From the NCBI GenBank assembly GCA_963930645.1, contig OZ005649.1, forward strand, positions 384,825,887-384,889,886: DNA of 64,000 bases, read 5' to 3'. This DNA comes from Salticus scenicus. Lineage: Eukaryota > Arthropoda > Arachnida > Araneae > Salticidae. Of this stretch, positions 24,353 through 37,160 are shown piece after piece (the stretch's first letter is position 1; each line of letters opens with the position of its first letter). The position numbers and the translations under genes were made by a program. A model generated the notes under the pieces. It worked only from the letters and a program-made list of their open reading frames with translations. It was not told the DNA's origin and made no database searches.

Positions 24353-25454
24353 CAACGATTATGGTTTAAAAAAAAAACGATCGTAATTCTGTCTAAAAAC
24401 TCAGCTATTGAAATTCATTTATGCTGTTGAAAAGACCATTAAACCAGCTAAAATATTATGCATAACACTAAGTACAGATACTTTGTTTCAATTAGAAAAG
24501 TTACAAACTTACAAGAGACAAATTTATAAAATGCCATTGTTTCTAACAACAAATCAATAATGCACTTGATGAAGGTTTACGGACAACGCAGAACTAAACT
24601 ATGTTGTTCTGACTTCGAGTGACTATATTCAAAAGCCACTCTCGGATTTCACTGAAATTATTAATATTATTGAGGGCTGGCCATATTACTTGCATTGGCT
24701 ATATTTGCATCATTTACCTTACATATATATACGTATATATTTTTTTTTATTCACATTAATAATTTAATTTTGCATGAAAAACTAGAATACTATTGCTGAT
24801 TTTTAAAACCGTATCCAGTAATAATTTCTTATTTTAAAACAATATACGGTTTAATCTAGAAAAACAAATTGAGAGAGATGAGTGACGGATATGAGAGAGC
24901 AGTGGAAGGGATGAAAGAAAAAACTTGTTTAGAAGGACTTAAAAAAAAAAAAAAAAAGAAAAAATAGTTTCATTGACAGACATTGTGAGATATAGAATGT
25001 CAATATGTTAAATAGATCATGAAAAAGTCGTTTGTTTAATAATGAGAAAGAACTTATTTAAAAAATGCGTAATAAAAATAGAGATTTTTTTTAAACTGCA
25101 AAACTGTATTATTTCGAGAAATAAAAAATAGATAATGCAGGGAAATGGAGATTATTTTTGATTCAGCATCATAGAAATCTAGAAATCGAACGAAAAATTT
25201 ATGTAGCGGACTTTTTTTTCAGTCACATATTTATTGTGCTTGTGCTATTTGCAAATATACGTTAATGTCAGATATGTCTGCCCATTGTAGGAGAATGGAT
25301 TCTAAGCCTACAACGGACACCTATATTATATTTAATTAAAACCAATTCAGCTGCTTTTTGTAGATTCTGTTGTTGGTAGATTTAATACCAACATTTCCAA
25401 TTTTTTGTATTTATTAAGCATTTGAAATTTTAAAAATGTGTTTTCTTACTTTAA

Positions 25455-25485
<31 letters not shown>

Positions 25486-25737
25486 ATTCTTGATTTTTAA
25501 AATTATATATATATATATAAAAGGAAATTGTTTTTTTTTTTTTTTTTTTTTTTTTTCGCAAAAAAATAATTAATAAATTTCAAAATACATCCCTAATTCT
25601 TTTAAGTAGGTTCTATTAAACATCCAAAGAAATTTTTCTTAGGTATCTGTGGAAATTTTAGCATTTTGAAGATTATAAATTCATTAAAAATGTGAACTGA
25701 TTTGAGACAATGCAATTTAGAAATTACAAATGTGTAA

Positions 25738-25739
<2 letters not shown>

Positions 25740-25770
<31 letters not shown>
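25740..25770. repeat. (TA)n microsatellite abutting a Tc1-like element
   Basis: An alternating TA run ends exactly at the left tip of the Tc1-like element, which targets TA. Small reading frames here are translations of the run. Confidence 0.95.
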
Positions 25771-25771
<1 letters not shown>

Positions 25772-26360
25772 TCTATAACAAAAAAAAGTGACGCACCAAG
25801 AAGGAATAATGCAAACTGGACACAAATTGACATACATACAGGTTTTGATGGAATCAAGCACCAATTCATCATTATCGTCGATCCTACATGCAACTGGTAC
25901 TTCAGTGACTTCAAATACCATTAATAGGCGGCTCAGTGGGGTTGAGATCAGTCCCCGTATCTTTCTTCCACTGAGGACGTTTGGGCATAAAAAGGTTCCT
26001 ACAACCAGCTCGGGATTTTACCAATCTAACGCAACAGTTGGACAGAATTTGGCACGATACTTCACAGGAGCACATCTGCAAACTCTATCAATTAATACCA
26101 AGCCGAATAACTGTGTACATGAGAGCCAGAAGTGGACCAACGCGTTATTGACTTGTTCACTTTGTGAGGCCATTTCTCTTGATTAAATCATTCAAATTTT
26201 CTGAAACTGTAAGCAATTGTTTTCTCCGTATTTCTTCTACCAATATTTGCCCCATTCGGACCACCCATTCCAAATCATCTACAAATTTTTGTCCTCACTT
26301 CTTCTTTGTGCGTCGTTTCGTTTTTTTTTTTTTTTTTTTTTTTTTTTTTGTTATAGAGTG
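25770..26360 (+). mobile_element. internally deleted Tc1-like element
   Basis: The left tip ACTCTATAACAAAAAAAAGT, followed by GACGCACCAAGAAG, is inverted at the right end as CTTCTTTGTGCGTC, a long poly-T and GTTATAGAGTGTA, with TA on both sides. The 591-bp element contains only the two ends of a transposase gene. The poly-T (about 26323-26349) has expanded inside the right terminal repeat. It is nonautonomous and recognisably decayed. Confidence 0.85.
25850..26151 (+). pseudogene. Tc1-like transposase, termini only
   Basis: At 25865-25940 the sequence encodes LHATGTSVTSNTINRRL, the form of the second helix-turn-helix of Tc1 transposases. After a large deletion, a different frame (26023-26151) encodes a 42-residue C-terminus starting NLTQQLDRIW and ending MRARSGPTRY before TGA. 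This fits the NLTQL...IP...SMP.R...VI.A.GG.TRY ending of Tc1 transposases. The whole DDE core is absent. The 132-residue frame at 25788-26186 reads across the deletion in a shifted frame and is not a real protein. Confidence 0.8.
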
Positions 26361-26399
26361 TATATCAAAAAGCATAAGAATTGTTGCCAGAATATATAT

Positions 26400-27915
26400 T
26401 TTACTAAGCAAACCTAATATAGTTCAGTTTATATATAATAAGTTGAATAATAAGATTTAATAATAAACCTACTTCAATGTTGCCAAATCCAAAAGGGCCA
26501 GGTCCACATTAGATTTTTTAATTTAATTCAAATTACATTTTATTTTTTGCAAGTATATCTCTATATCTGATAGCTTTCTCCTTTTATTAGTCATATCTTT
26601 GTTTATAAACTGCTTCACTATTTATTTTATACAATTTTCATAATATAAAATAAATCTTTAATAATACAAAATATTATGAACCTCTTTCTTATATTATGCC
26701 GTGCGTTTTAAAAAATTAAAGGAAAATATTACTGTATAATTATAATACTATTAATACTATACTGTATTATTAAGAAAAAAGATTAGAATTAATCTAAAAA
26801 AAATTAAAGTAGATTTACGATAAAGCTTTTAAGATAGTTAGGTATATGTCTTAAGATAATATTGAAATCAATATTGTAATCTTATTTCAATACGTTTATT
26901 AAGAAAATATAAGAGTAATGACCTCCAGGCTTTCTTCGAGATATAGATAATGAAATTGGATAATTTCCAAAAACTATATATTTATTTTTCCTATGGAGAA
27001 TAATTAAATGCATTTTAATTATCTTGATATAATAAATTGAATTAACCCTAGAAACCGAATGTTTTAAATGGCTCTTTCAATTTTTCACATTAATCATTAA
27101 ATTTTATCATTAAAATAAATTCCGTTTGCGTTTTATAAAGGTAGATATATTTAATTATATATATATAATTAATTAAGTTAATTATAGAAAATAAATGAAA
27201 TACAACGTATAAAATTGTAACATTTTCAATATATGGCACAAACAATTTTGCTGTTTTTCGAAGGGAAAAATTAAATAAGAAACAAAATAAGAAAAATTAT
27301 TTCGCGTTTCACAGGTGGCATTAAAAATTTCAACTATGATATTTTTCATTATTACTTCAAACGATGTTATTATCTAGAAACAATACTTCTGTCGAAAATT
27401 CCATTATCAGCAACAAAAGCGTTTGAAACACTTACAAAAAATTGAAATAACGTATTAAATAAATAAAAATAAAGTTCATCGCAATACTTGTTTCAAAATA
27501 TAGTTATTACTGTATTTTAGAAAATATTTTTGACATTTTTGTGTCTTTTTTATTTTTATTCCACGACAATATTAATATATGTTTTTTTAATTAATCAAAA
27601 ACTCTTCTACCCATTAAAATAGTGACACATTAAAACGAAAATTATATTTTACTTTTATTTAATAAACTGGCATTTTCAATTATTCTAAAAATATCTATAA
27701 ATAAAATGGTTCTAAAGCAAAATTTTGAAATTTTAAGCACATAAGCTAAATTTTCAGTTACTCATCTATGTATAGAAAGTCAATAACTATTAAAATAGTG
27801 TTGTCATATGAAAATGTCACTGAAAAATATCTTGTTATTCAGAGAGTATTAACCATTTTCAACTGTACTGCATTGTTTAACATTTAGTGTATTTTTTTTA
27901 CGTTATCAAATAACG
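26400..27915. other. AT-rich stretch without recognised genes
   Basis: AT-rich sequence containing one short repeat shared with 43129-43193, listed separately. No coding region was seen. Confidence 0.6.
26910..26972. repeat. 63-bp repeat shared with 43129-43193, copy 1
   Basis: TAAGAGTAATGACCTCC...ATATAGATAATGAA.TTGGATAATTTCCAAAA aligns with 43129-43193 over its length with about ten differences. It is conserved well beyond chance for such AT-rich DNA. Confidence 0.6.
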
Positions 27916-27917
27916 AA

Positions 27918-28062
27918 CCGACAGAATGACAGAAAAACAGAAAGACAGACGGATAGACTAATTGATTTCATAATCACTCTTCAACATTGTCTGAAAGTGT
28001 TAAATACGCTTAACACAAACGGAAATGCAATTTCCTTTTATAGTATGTCGTATGCTATAGAA
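27918..28062. repeat. GACAGA-type dispersed repeat, copy 1
   Basis: A purine-rich GACAGAAAAACAGAAAGACAGACGG segment is followed by ATAGACTAATTGATTTCATAATC and GTCTGAAAGTGTTAAATACG. The same order (GACAGA block, CTAATT, CTT.AAATTGTTAGAAA.TGTTTAAAACG) occurs at 29535-29745 and 29778-29966, and in part at 30368-30435. Confidence 0.5.
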
Positions 28063-28370
28063 AACATCTTTTTAAAGCATATAGACAATAAATATCATTA
28101 TTATTATGATTTGTGCTGTATAAATTACAGGGTAATTATAATTACAATTTCAAAGCGCTATAATTTTAAAACTACCCATGAGAACAATTTGATATTTTAC
28201 CAGAGCAATCGTGAAGCAATGTTATTTGGGGGAGAAAAAAAGTAGTTCCAACATGTTCCTATAAATGGCGCTGCCAGGGTAATGTCAGGGAAAACACCTA
28301 AATGGACTCATTAAACACAGGAATGTTGTTAGCAACACAATAGAATAGCAGGAAGCAATAGACTTCAAGG

Positions 28371-29481
28371 TAGAGGTCTGCCCGGGCCTCAAAATTTCGG
28401 CCAGGGAACGACCCGGCCCGTTTATTATTTAACCGTGTATGGCCCGGCCCGGACAAAAACCGATAAAATCAGACCGGACCTGGCCCGGCCCAAATCAAAA
28501 ATGTGTAAAATAACAAAAAAAGAAAAAAAAAAAAAAGAAAAAAAAAATGCATGCCTTTCTATGAAAAATATTTTTAGTATGTGTTTTGCAGAGGTTTTAT
28601 ATAACCAAACAATAGTACGTTCTTTAACAAAACTGCTGAACTTTTACAATATAATTATATATAAACAGAAATTCATTATTATAAACAAGGCACAAAGACA
28701 AACAGAAAGTTAAATCGAAAATATTAGCATTCATCAAACAATACAGGAGAAGGTATTTAAAATGGTTAATACTACTAAAAATGCACTTTCCTCTCATATA
28801 CCGTAATGTATCCGAATCTTTCATGTGATCCGGTAAACAAAACTCTAATGTTAAACTAACCATATTGAATAGAAAAGTTGTTTTTGACCATGATAAGAAT
28901 GATGCTACTTTCATCCACTGGAGAAAAGAAATAGGAGCCTTAGAGAAAAAGTGACAACGGAAGGATTTTTATAGCCTTCATACCACCTAAACTCAACAGA
29001 TTATAGGAAACAACACAATATCGTATCTAATTTATTTTGTTACGTACATGTACGCAAACTGGTAGCGACATGCATATAATTTTGAATAGGAAACCATCTA
29101 ATATTACTTTAAATAAAAATATTTATTTCGAAGCATGCTAAAAATATTTGCGAAAAATCAGATTTCGAACAGACAGACTGATAGACAATTAAATTTAAGT
29201 TACAGACATTTTTTAACAAAATAGAACTTTATGTGACATACCAGTCTGTAAAATTATGTAAAATAAATTACTAAAGAAATATTTTTATCATTTTCCTTTT
29301 TCGCTGATTAACGAGGAAACCTGAAAAAAATTCGGGCCGACACAGCCCGCAAAAAATTTTATTCAGGCCCGGCCCAGCCCGAGTATACACACACACACAA
29401 AAAAAAAACAGAGCCCGAGCCTGGCCCGGCCCGAGAACAAATTTAAAAATTCGGCCCATACCCGGCCCGTGCAGACCTCTA
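28371..29481 (-). mobile_element. hAT-like nonautonomous DNA transposon, copy 2
   Basis: It runs from TAGAGGTCTGC to GCAGACCTCTA with GGCCCGG-rich subterminal DNA, flanked by CTTCAAGG and ATTCAAGG (7 of 8 matching), which supports an 8-bp hAT target duplication. It is the inverted homologue of 2089-4067 and lacks the LINE insertion, so it shows the element's native length of about 1.1 kb. There is no transposase. The short frames at 28435-28713, 28624-28914 and 29271-29459 have no domain and are not preserved between the copies. Confidence 0.8.
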
Positions 29482-29534
29482 ATTCAAGGGTTTACTACAA
29501 TTTTTTTAGCAAAAAGACAAGAATACGTGTTTAC

Positions 29535-29966
29535 AGTGGAAACAGTCATAGTGGAAAGAGAGAAAAAAGAGCTTCAGAAAGATAGACTAATTAAAGTTAT
29601 AATCAATCTTAAAATTGTTAGAAAATGTTTAAAACGTATAATGAAAATAATAATACAATTGCAGTAATTTCCAATTATATATACCTTATTGTGTTTGAGT
29701 ATTTTTGTGTGGTCCTGTAAATATTAATGCTAAGCATATAATTTTTAAGAAATTCTGATATTATTTATGGATGCTAGATACTGACAGACGATCAGACAAT
29801 CGGAAAAACAAATGCACTAATTAAATCATATTTTCACTTAAAATTGTTAGAAATTGTTAAAAACGATTATAAAGTAAACAAATTGCAATTCCATCAAATT
29901 TCCAATGTTTTCCGAATATTTTTGTGCAGCACTGTAAATCTTAATGCTAATCATACTGTATTCTTT
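29535..29966. repeat. tandem pair of GACAGA-type repeats
   Basis: Two head-to-tail copies (29535-29745 and 29778-29966) share CTAATTAAA, CTTAAAATTGTTAGAAA, GTATTTTTGTG.GG/CAG.CCTGTAAAT-type text and ATTAATGCTAA.CATA. The order and spacing agree, so this is a local duplication of about 220-240 bp that has since diverged. Confidence 0.65.
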
Positions 29967-30205
29967 GGAGTATATTTTTTTGTGCATATGGTTAATAAAT
30001 ATTAACTTATTTAGGATTTGAGCAAAATAAATGTATTAGAATATAGCTCATAAAAATACCTCTCATAGAACACAACATTTTGTGATACTTTTACGTGTCC
30101 CTTACAAAAAAACAATGGTGGTATTCATTTTAATTTCAATAGAGAATATTCTATAGTACAATACTGAAAGATAGATATCAGATTCTAGGAGTTCCATGAA
30201 TATCT

Positions 30206-30370
30206 AAGGGATGGCCCGTCGTACACTAACGAGACATGAGACAAAGTTTAAAGCGACCTCAACACGCGCATGCTCTAAATACAACTTCATTTCCTGAAAG
30301 CTGTTTAGAACATGAGTGTGTCAAACTTTGTCTTATGTCTCTTCAGTGTGTTGTGGGACTAGAGTTCGGA
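30206..30370. repeat. imperfect inverted repeat (MITE-like)
   Basis: GAGACATGAGACAAAGTTT with CACGCGCATGCTCTAAA on the left mirrors TTTAGAACATGAGTGTG with AAACTTTGTCTTATGTCTC on the right, around a centre of about 20 bases. The 70-residue frame at 30236-30448 lies across it and is not a gene. Confidence 0.65.
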
Positions 30371-30459
30371 CAGACAGACAAAAAAGTCGAAGACATACAC
30401 ACTTTTCTAGACTGTTGGAAAGTGTTAAAAATGTTAATAATCCTATAATCACATATGCA

Positions 30460-33400
30460 TTCATTCATATATTTCGCTGAAAACAAAATAGTTACATTGA
30501 TAGCTTTTTATGGACTTGGTGTAATGAAGAAAAACACTTTTATTTTTTATGAAGAACGTATTAGGATATTTTAGGTAGTCATATAAAATAACTATAAATT
30601 GCGTACACAGCACATAATGTACATAATTAATTTATTGAATTAAAAATATACACAACGCAACTTAAAATGAAACTCCCGGAATTTATCCAGATATCGTAAG
30701 CCCTGTAAAAAGTAATATATGTTTCTTTTTTCTCTCCATATATATTTTTTAAATATATGCTTTTTTGCATATGAAAAGTGTATGAGAATTTCTTTATGTT
30801 TACTGCAGACTAAACATGATGTTAAAATTTACTAACGAGAAATCAAGCTCATAGGTCGTAATGTACTTGGATTATTTTAAATATTTCATCAAATGGAATA
30901 TAAATTTGATTTTAATGAATATGATTATAATTGTATTATTATATACTACAGATTTAAAATCCTGAATTTGAATTTCTGCTAATATATCTTTTTAAACGTA
31001 AAAATTTTGAATTTACTATATATGTGTATTTTTACTCTTTATTTTTGTAATATATATACACACACACATATATATATAGAGATCTATATATATATGTATT
31101 CAAATATGAGAAATTAAAATCTGTGTCTTTATATAATTAAATAAAGCTTTTCAAAGATTAAATTGTTTTAATTCTCTTTTTAGCCTCGGGAAAAATCCTT
31201 TTGTAATATAGTAGAAACTAAACTTCTTAGAATTTCGGGATTGGATTATTATAATGTTAGTTTGTATTTCTTTCTCAATAAAATTTTTCTGAAACCTTTA
31301 ATTGCATTTTCTTTATTTAATTAGGATTTACTTCCAAAACAGCGTCATTAAAGCAGATGTTGAAGAATCTTTAATTAGAAAATATTTGTTGATAATAAGT
31401 TGATTGCTGGTGTTACGTTTATTGTTTGAATTAATTTATATTATTCCTTTGATGAAATATAATAATATACGAATTCATAGTGGCAACCTGATATTTAATC
31501 TTCAAAATGAAAAAAAAAAAAAAATCCTTATTTCCTGTTATATGAAAACTTCTGTGCGTAAACAATATTTTACTTATAAGACAGATTTCATCAAAACTCG
31601 CAAACAAGCAATATATGGAATTTAGAAGTTTTTGGTTAAATTTAGAGTTAATAAATAAGTAAGAAATTTTAAAATTTTTAATTTTAAAGTCATATTTCAC
31701 TAAGTGCAAATAAGCAATTTTTAATTATAGAATAAAAAATATTTACTTTCTTAAAGGCATTGATATCTAAATATTTTTTGCTTGATTTTCTTATGCTTTA
31801 AGTTTGCAAATATGTTTTCTTAATACTTTTTTGGTTTTTAATCTTTTAATTAATATTCCTTTTGAATATATAAGGACACATATGTTCATTTTGCTGAACT
31901 AATTATTCATAAAAAAAAAAAAAGAAAGAAAAGAAAGAAAAAAAAAAAAGAAGAAACAACAAATAATTTGAAACTCCACTTTACACAAAATATTGATCTA
32001 CTTTTATAAACTGAAATAAACATGACATTTATCAATCATATGATATTTTCCCGCAATCAGATCTATAGCGAAGGTTAATGCCTCCCTGAAACAAAAGACA
32101 CGGCAATAAGGCTTTGTTCAAAATTACAAAAATGATTCCAAAAAATCAATTAATTTTTACTCCAATTCAATATTATTAAAATAAAAATTTCTGTTTAAAA
32201 AATCATATAATTTAAATACTTTTTTTATTGATCTGAACACTATTTAAAAATTCATAATAATATAAACTAATTGTTATAAACAACTTTTAGATAATTAAAC
32301 TGTTTCAAACCAAATGTTCAAGCAGTACTTCAACTATTATAATTTCTTGAAATTTCGTTGAGCATAACATTTTATGAATCTCATAACCTAATTCATAAAA
32401 GTGAACGAATTTCATCTTTCCTTAATATTCATTGAATTAAATTTATTTTTTATAGAAGAAATGTAGTTTTTTTTTATTACAATGCAAACACTTCTTTGAT
32501 AAACAATGTAATTTCATAAAGAAATTTCTAAATTAATACAATCATAATTTGCCTTACTTTCCGAATTAACTGAAATATATACAGTGAATTTGGATACTAA
32601 ATAAAAAATTATTAATGTTTCAAAAATGAAAATTTTTAATTTTTAAATACTTTTTAATTTGTAACTATTATCAGACATTCTTATATTACTTTCATTCTTT
32701 GTCGATTTTTATTTATTTTATTTATTTATTTTTTATATTAAATATGATATTTGCAAATTGTATAAAAAAAATTTCTATTAAAGAATACATTTGCATAATT
32801 ATTGTACAAATATCTAAGAGACAGTAAAATTTTAGATATAAAATTTCATAAAATAAATATTCAAATAAAATTGCATAAAATGTACATTAAATTCCATAAT
32901 TAAACATTTTCTATAAAAATTACTTAGTAATTAAAAAAAGTAATAAAAATATTTGTTTTCTATTAAAGTATTTTTTATAATTAAAATATATCTCAATAAA
33001 TAATCTTGTAGAAATAAATTAGGCTTTCGATAATATTAAATGTGTGTAATTTTTATCATTTCTCTGTTTACGAATAGACATTTAAATATATGCGTGATGA
33101 GCGTTTGCAACAAAAAATAACTATGGTTACCTCGTCTACTTACTGTTTATATTCAAAACACAATATACCTTGCAATAAATTTCTACTTTAATATATTTTA
33201 AAGAGATTTTGGACAATCGTATATATCCCGCTATTCCAATTAAAAAAAAATAAAAAAATAGTTTATCAATAATTTTACATAATGTTTTGGCATTTAAAAA
33301 AATAAAATTCGATCACTGGTTTATTTTACAAAACTTTTCAAACAATATTCTTTATTCATTTAAATATGTTCATTTTAAATCGTATAAAAATAAAATAGTT

Positions 33401-34249
33401 TTCTTAAAATAGTTTATTAAAAGTTTAGCATAGTAATTATATCATGCAATGAGAAATTTGATTACTATCCATTTATAAAATAATGAATAAAAGTTTTCAT
33501 TGGATATAAAAAGAATATATATATTTTTTTTAATCACTAAACTGTAAAATATTAAAACTGATATTATAATTTAATGTAATTTTATTAATAAAATTGCAAT
33601 AAAACCGGTCAAGTTTGACTTTATATTTCATTCTCTTGATAAATATGTCTTTTGATTATGCCTTACTGTAAATGACAGAAACGTAAAATAATCTTTATTA
33701 AAGTTTTAATGGATAAACTAATTAAAAAACAATCTAACATAAATTTAAACATCAAATAAAATAAAAATAAAATAAAAGACGTGTAGTAAATTATGAACAT
33801 TAAATTCTATACAGTATTATTACACTAAGAAAATGCATTAGAGAAATACAAATTAAAAAACATTTACATTTATAAAAGGAATTTCAGAAATATCTTCTAG
33901 TTTTAGAAATATTTATGCTTGAGAAATATTTTGTTTAAGAAATAATTTTAGATTAATATAATTATTTTAATCATTCCTTCATCGTTTATATATATATTTC
34001 ATCTAATACGTGGTAATGTGTTCTTTTAGAATTCATAGATTTTTATAGCTTAACTTCATATATTTCAAAATGTACCCCATTTATTTCGTAAGAGAAAAAT
34101 TATTGGTAATTTGTGTAATTATCGTAAATTTATTTACTACAATATATTTGGTAAAACCAAATACAGTTATTCTATTTTTTTTCTTTTTTTAAATATTTTC
34201 CATTCATTATATCAATATCATGATATTTTCTTTTATATTTCCTCCTTCT

Positions 34250-34301
<52 letters not shown>

Positions 34302-34590
34302 CTGGGAGGTTTCAGGAAAAATCTATTTTTATATCATGTTGTCATGTATTAATAAATATAATCTTAATTTTTTAAACATTGGTATTTGTTTTATAAAATC
34401 TCATACAATATTATTAAGATAAATTGGGATTTATCATATTATTGCACATGAATAAAAAAAATTATTTGAAAATTAAATTTTCTATCCATATATTTAAAAA
34501 TAAATCATAATAATAATAAAAACTTATATTCATTGACATTCGCAGATCTCCTTAAATTTAAATAACTGTTAGTGCCAATGCATCTGGAAA
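30460..34590. other. very AT-rich stretch without recognised genes
   Basis: Among the most AT-rich parts of the window. It contains TA/CA runs (about 31050-31095), purine runs (31909-31955) and a TTC/T tract listed separately. A short phrase at 33104-33145 (ACTATGGTTACCTCGTCTAC) matches the ends of the repeats at 50242-50275 and 50808-50840. No gene was seen. Confidence 0.6.
34247..34299. repeat. (TTC)n / poly-T tract
   Basis: About nine TTC triplets pass into about 27 T. The plus-strand frame here is a translation of this tract. Confidence 0.95.
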
Positions 34591-34598
34591 CTTTCGAA

Positions 34599-34740
34599 AC
34601 AGCGATGTTAGTCTAACTGTCAGTAAAATAAATGGTTTTATAAATCTAAAGTGAATTTAACTAGCGCAGTTTGGAATTTAGTTTAACTGAAGTTGATCTC
34701 ATTACAAATTCTCGTGCCAGCTGAGTTGTTACCACCTAAC
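34599..34740. repeat. dispersed repeat shared with 19101-19240, copy 2
   Basis: CAGCGATGTTAGTCTAACTG, CAGTAAAATAAATGGTTTTA and TAAATCTAAAGTGAATTTAA follow one another as in the other copy. It is slightly GC-richer than its surroundings. Confidence 0.65.
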
Positions 34741-35057
34741 TATAATAATTCATTTAATGAGTGCATGCATTAAGTATATTAAAACTTTGTTAATTCGTTC
34801 CGTAAAATATAACACACAAAAAGATATATTTCCTTTATATGTTTCAATAAGTACTGCCCCAGAAATTATTATATAATAACAATGCAATTTAGTAATTTTT
34901 TTTTTCTGTTATAATATATGAAATAATTTTCTGCACTTATGAATGCAGTTGCATGAAACTTAAATATGTAGATGCAAATTAACAAAGTAGTTTGAACAAG
35001 TTTCAAAATAATAAATTAAAGATCTGGTGTACAATATATATATAAACTTAAAATCTT

Positions 35058-35241
35058 CTGAAAACATCACAAAATTGATGTAAGCACCACCGGCTTAGAA
35101 AGGACGGGACCTTTCTTCATCAGGTGCAAAAACTTTGTTCTACCGCTTTTGAGCCTCTACTTTTTTTTTTTTTTCCCTGATGAAGAAAAACCACGTCCTT
35201 TCGAAACCGGTTGTGCTTACATTAATTTTATGGTTTCTCAG
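35058..35241. repeat. fold-back with Penelope-like terminal motifs
   Basis: The left arm (35058-35123) is the inverse of the right arm (35173-35241), around a 50-base centre with poly-T. The right arm reads CTGATGA, A, a GAAA...TTTC stem, then GAAACCGGTTGTGC (35177-35225). The left arm, on the minus strand, has CTGATGA with the same stem but TAAG where GAAA is expected. This is the same architecture as at 1-371, 44236-44916 and 54011-54625. No coding sequence lies between the arms. Confidence 0.65.
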
Positions 35242-35269
35242 CAATTTTTTTCATGTAATTACCAATAAA

Positions 35270-37160
35270 CTATGCATAAATAGCAGATTTAAGATATTTC
35301 AGAATATATACAGAGTACTTTCAAAACTTTACTTTGTTTTCAATTTTAAATAACTAGAAAATATAAATAAAGGTAAGAATAAAAGCATATAAAAAAATTA
35401 TTTTTAAATCATAAAACACTTAAAAAGATATTTCAAATTATCAATAGAACAATAAAACATAAATTGATTATTTAAATGATGAATCTTCTGCAGTAATATT
35501 AAAGATAGCGATAGTTTAAAAAATTGTTTTGAAATTATAATGTCTAATAGAGATATTACAAATTATTCTAAATTGGGATGGTAAATAGTAATTTTAATTT
35601 AATACCAATATGAAGTCCGACTTGTTTAGTCTGTAATACAAAGCGGTCAGTCCGTGGACATCTTATCGTTGCAACTCTGATAATATAACATGCATATATA
35701 AAGTGAATAATTTTTGGGTAAGATACACTCCCAACCAAAAACTGTGCGTAAATGCATGTATTGCTTGTTAAGCATCTAGGAGTAATATAATCTCTCCAAG
35801 GGTTTTTCGACAAACTTTTTAATGAACTATTTTGTGTAAAAATATATGCTCTTTTCACATAAATTGGTTCCCGATATTAGATGCTAAAAAAACAGGAATT
35901 TGTTGGATAAAACATCTTTTCGTTAATAGAAACTTTCTCGTTATATTTTAGTACCATGACAACAAACCAAATATTTTATTATTAGTTTAAAGTTTCAGTG
36001 ATATTTGGAACAAAAAGTAACTCGCTAGTTTTTCCACGAATTTCAAGTCGATAATTAAAGTGCGTGCGCTGATGCATTAGTGAGACATGTTATCCATAAG
36101 TAGTTTGTACCTAAATTTGTACTTACTACCTGTATAGTCTGGCTAAACCATTATTTAAATTACTATTTTGACTACAATATCCAATAAAGACATTATCCGC
36201 CTTTTCTTCTTAAAGTAAACAGTCACAACATCATGATTGTTATGCTGCCTTATTTATTTATTTATTTATTTATTTTTATGATACAGGCATTGTAGAATCA
36301 AATAGGCACTTTTTCGTTCATGCGAGAATGTTCGAATACTCTATAACTCAGTGATTTTAAGATTTTTTTTTTTTTTTTTAAATACTTTCGAATTCGAATC
36401 GTTTCTGCAATCTGCTTCAAATATAGTCTTAAATGATACTCACCTTTTTTTTAAGAATGCTTTTTTTTTCCTGCAATAATGTTTGAACATTGGACAAGCA
36501 TCAGAAATTTGCATGTTTATATTATTCGGAGATGATCTATGTTTTGTACATTAGTTTAATAATCTTTGCTATGCAATAATACGTCTTCATTATATGTATT
36601 TTATTTTGTTTCTTGAGATGTTTTTGTACTTCGTTCGTGGATAAAATTCTGAAACAGACTGTAAATACTTATAAAGCAACAAAATAAAATAAAACTTAAA
36701 AGAAATAAAATGCTTATGCCCTGCATATCATGTCACTAACATATTACGAAACAATATTAATATGGAGAAAAGGAATCTGTATACATCTTATAATACTAAT
36801 ACGTTTCTTAATATATTAATTATTGTCTTCCGTCGCTCTTTTAAACGTAATATCTATAATAAGGAAACTTCTTTTATCCCTTTTAAATCTTACATTTAAT
36901 TTCAAATTAATTTTACTCTCTCTTATAATTGTTAAAACAAGAAATACTTCTATAAACCATTATAACCCCAACAAATAATTAAAAATAATTAAATTTTGGA
37001 ATGTCAGACAGTAAAATTGGTTTATTATAACAACTCAGCTGTCTAAGTGTTGTAAAGATATAGCCTATTATTTAAATTCTTATATATATTGTATATTTCT
37101 TCATTACAGGTGTGACATTTAAAGAATTTGCCAATAACATCACACTGATATTTTTTCCTT
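35270..37160. other. AT-rich stretch without recognised genes
   Basis: It holds a TTTA run (36247-36276) and poly-T (36363-36379). The minus-strand frame at 35568-35858 (96 codons) has mixed composition but no recognisable domain, partner or splice context, so I do not call it. Confidence 0.55.

Larger units (their letters stand above)
23044..24719 (-). mobile_element. pogo/Tigger-like DNA transposon, degraded
   Basis: The left tip AGGTAAATGCAGGTTATATGG after TA (23042-23043) is matched by the right tip ending CATCATTTACCT before TA (24720-24721), giving inverted ends and a TA target duplication. Subterminal repeats of the form ATATGGCC or ATATGCCCAT recur near both ends (23056-23066, 23250-23263, 24332-24352, 24678-24690) and may be transposase-binding sites. 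A broken transposase lies between them on the minus strand. At about 1.7 kb the element is shorter than an autonomous relative because the N-terminal half of the gene is missing. Confidence 0.75.

Noticed and set aside
25788..26186. 132-codon plus-strand frame
   Set aside because: It crosses an internal deletion in the Tc1-like element in the wrong frame; the real C-terminus is in another frame at 26023-26151.
34111..34422. 103-codon frame with a long phenylalanine run
   Set aside because: Translation of a TTC/poly-T tract.
35568..35858. 96-codon minus-strand frame
   Set aside because: Mixed composition but no recognisable domain, splice context, neighbouring partner or repeat link. Chance is not excluded.
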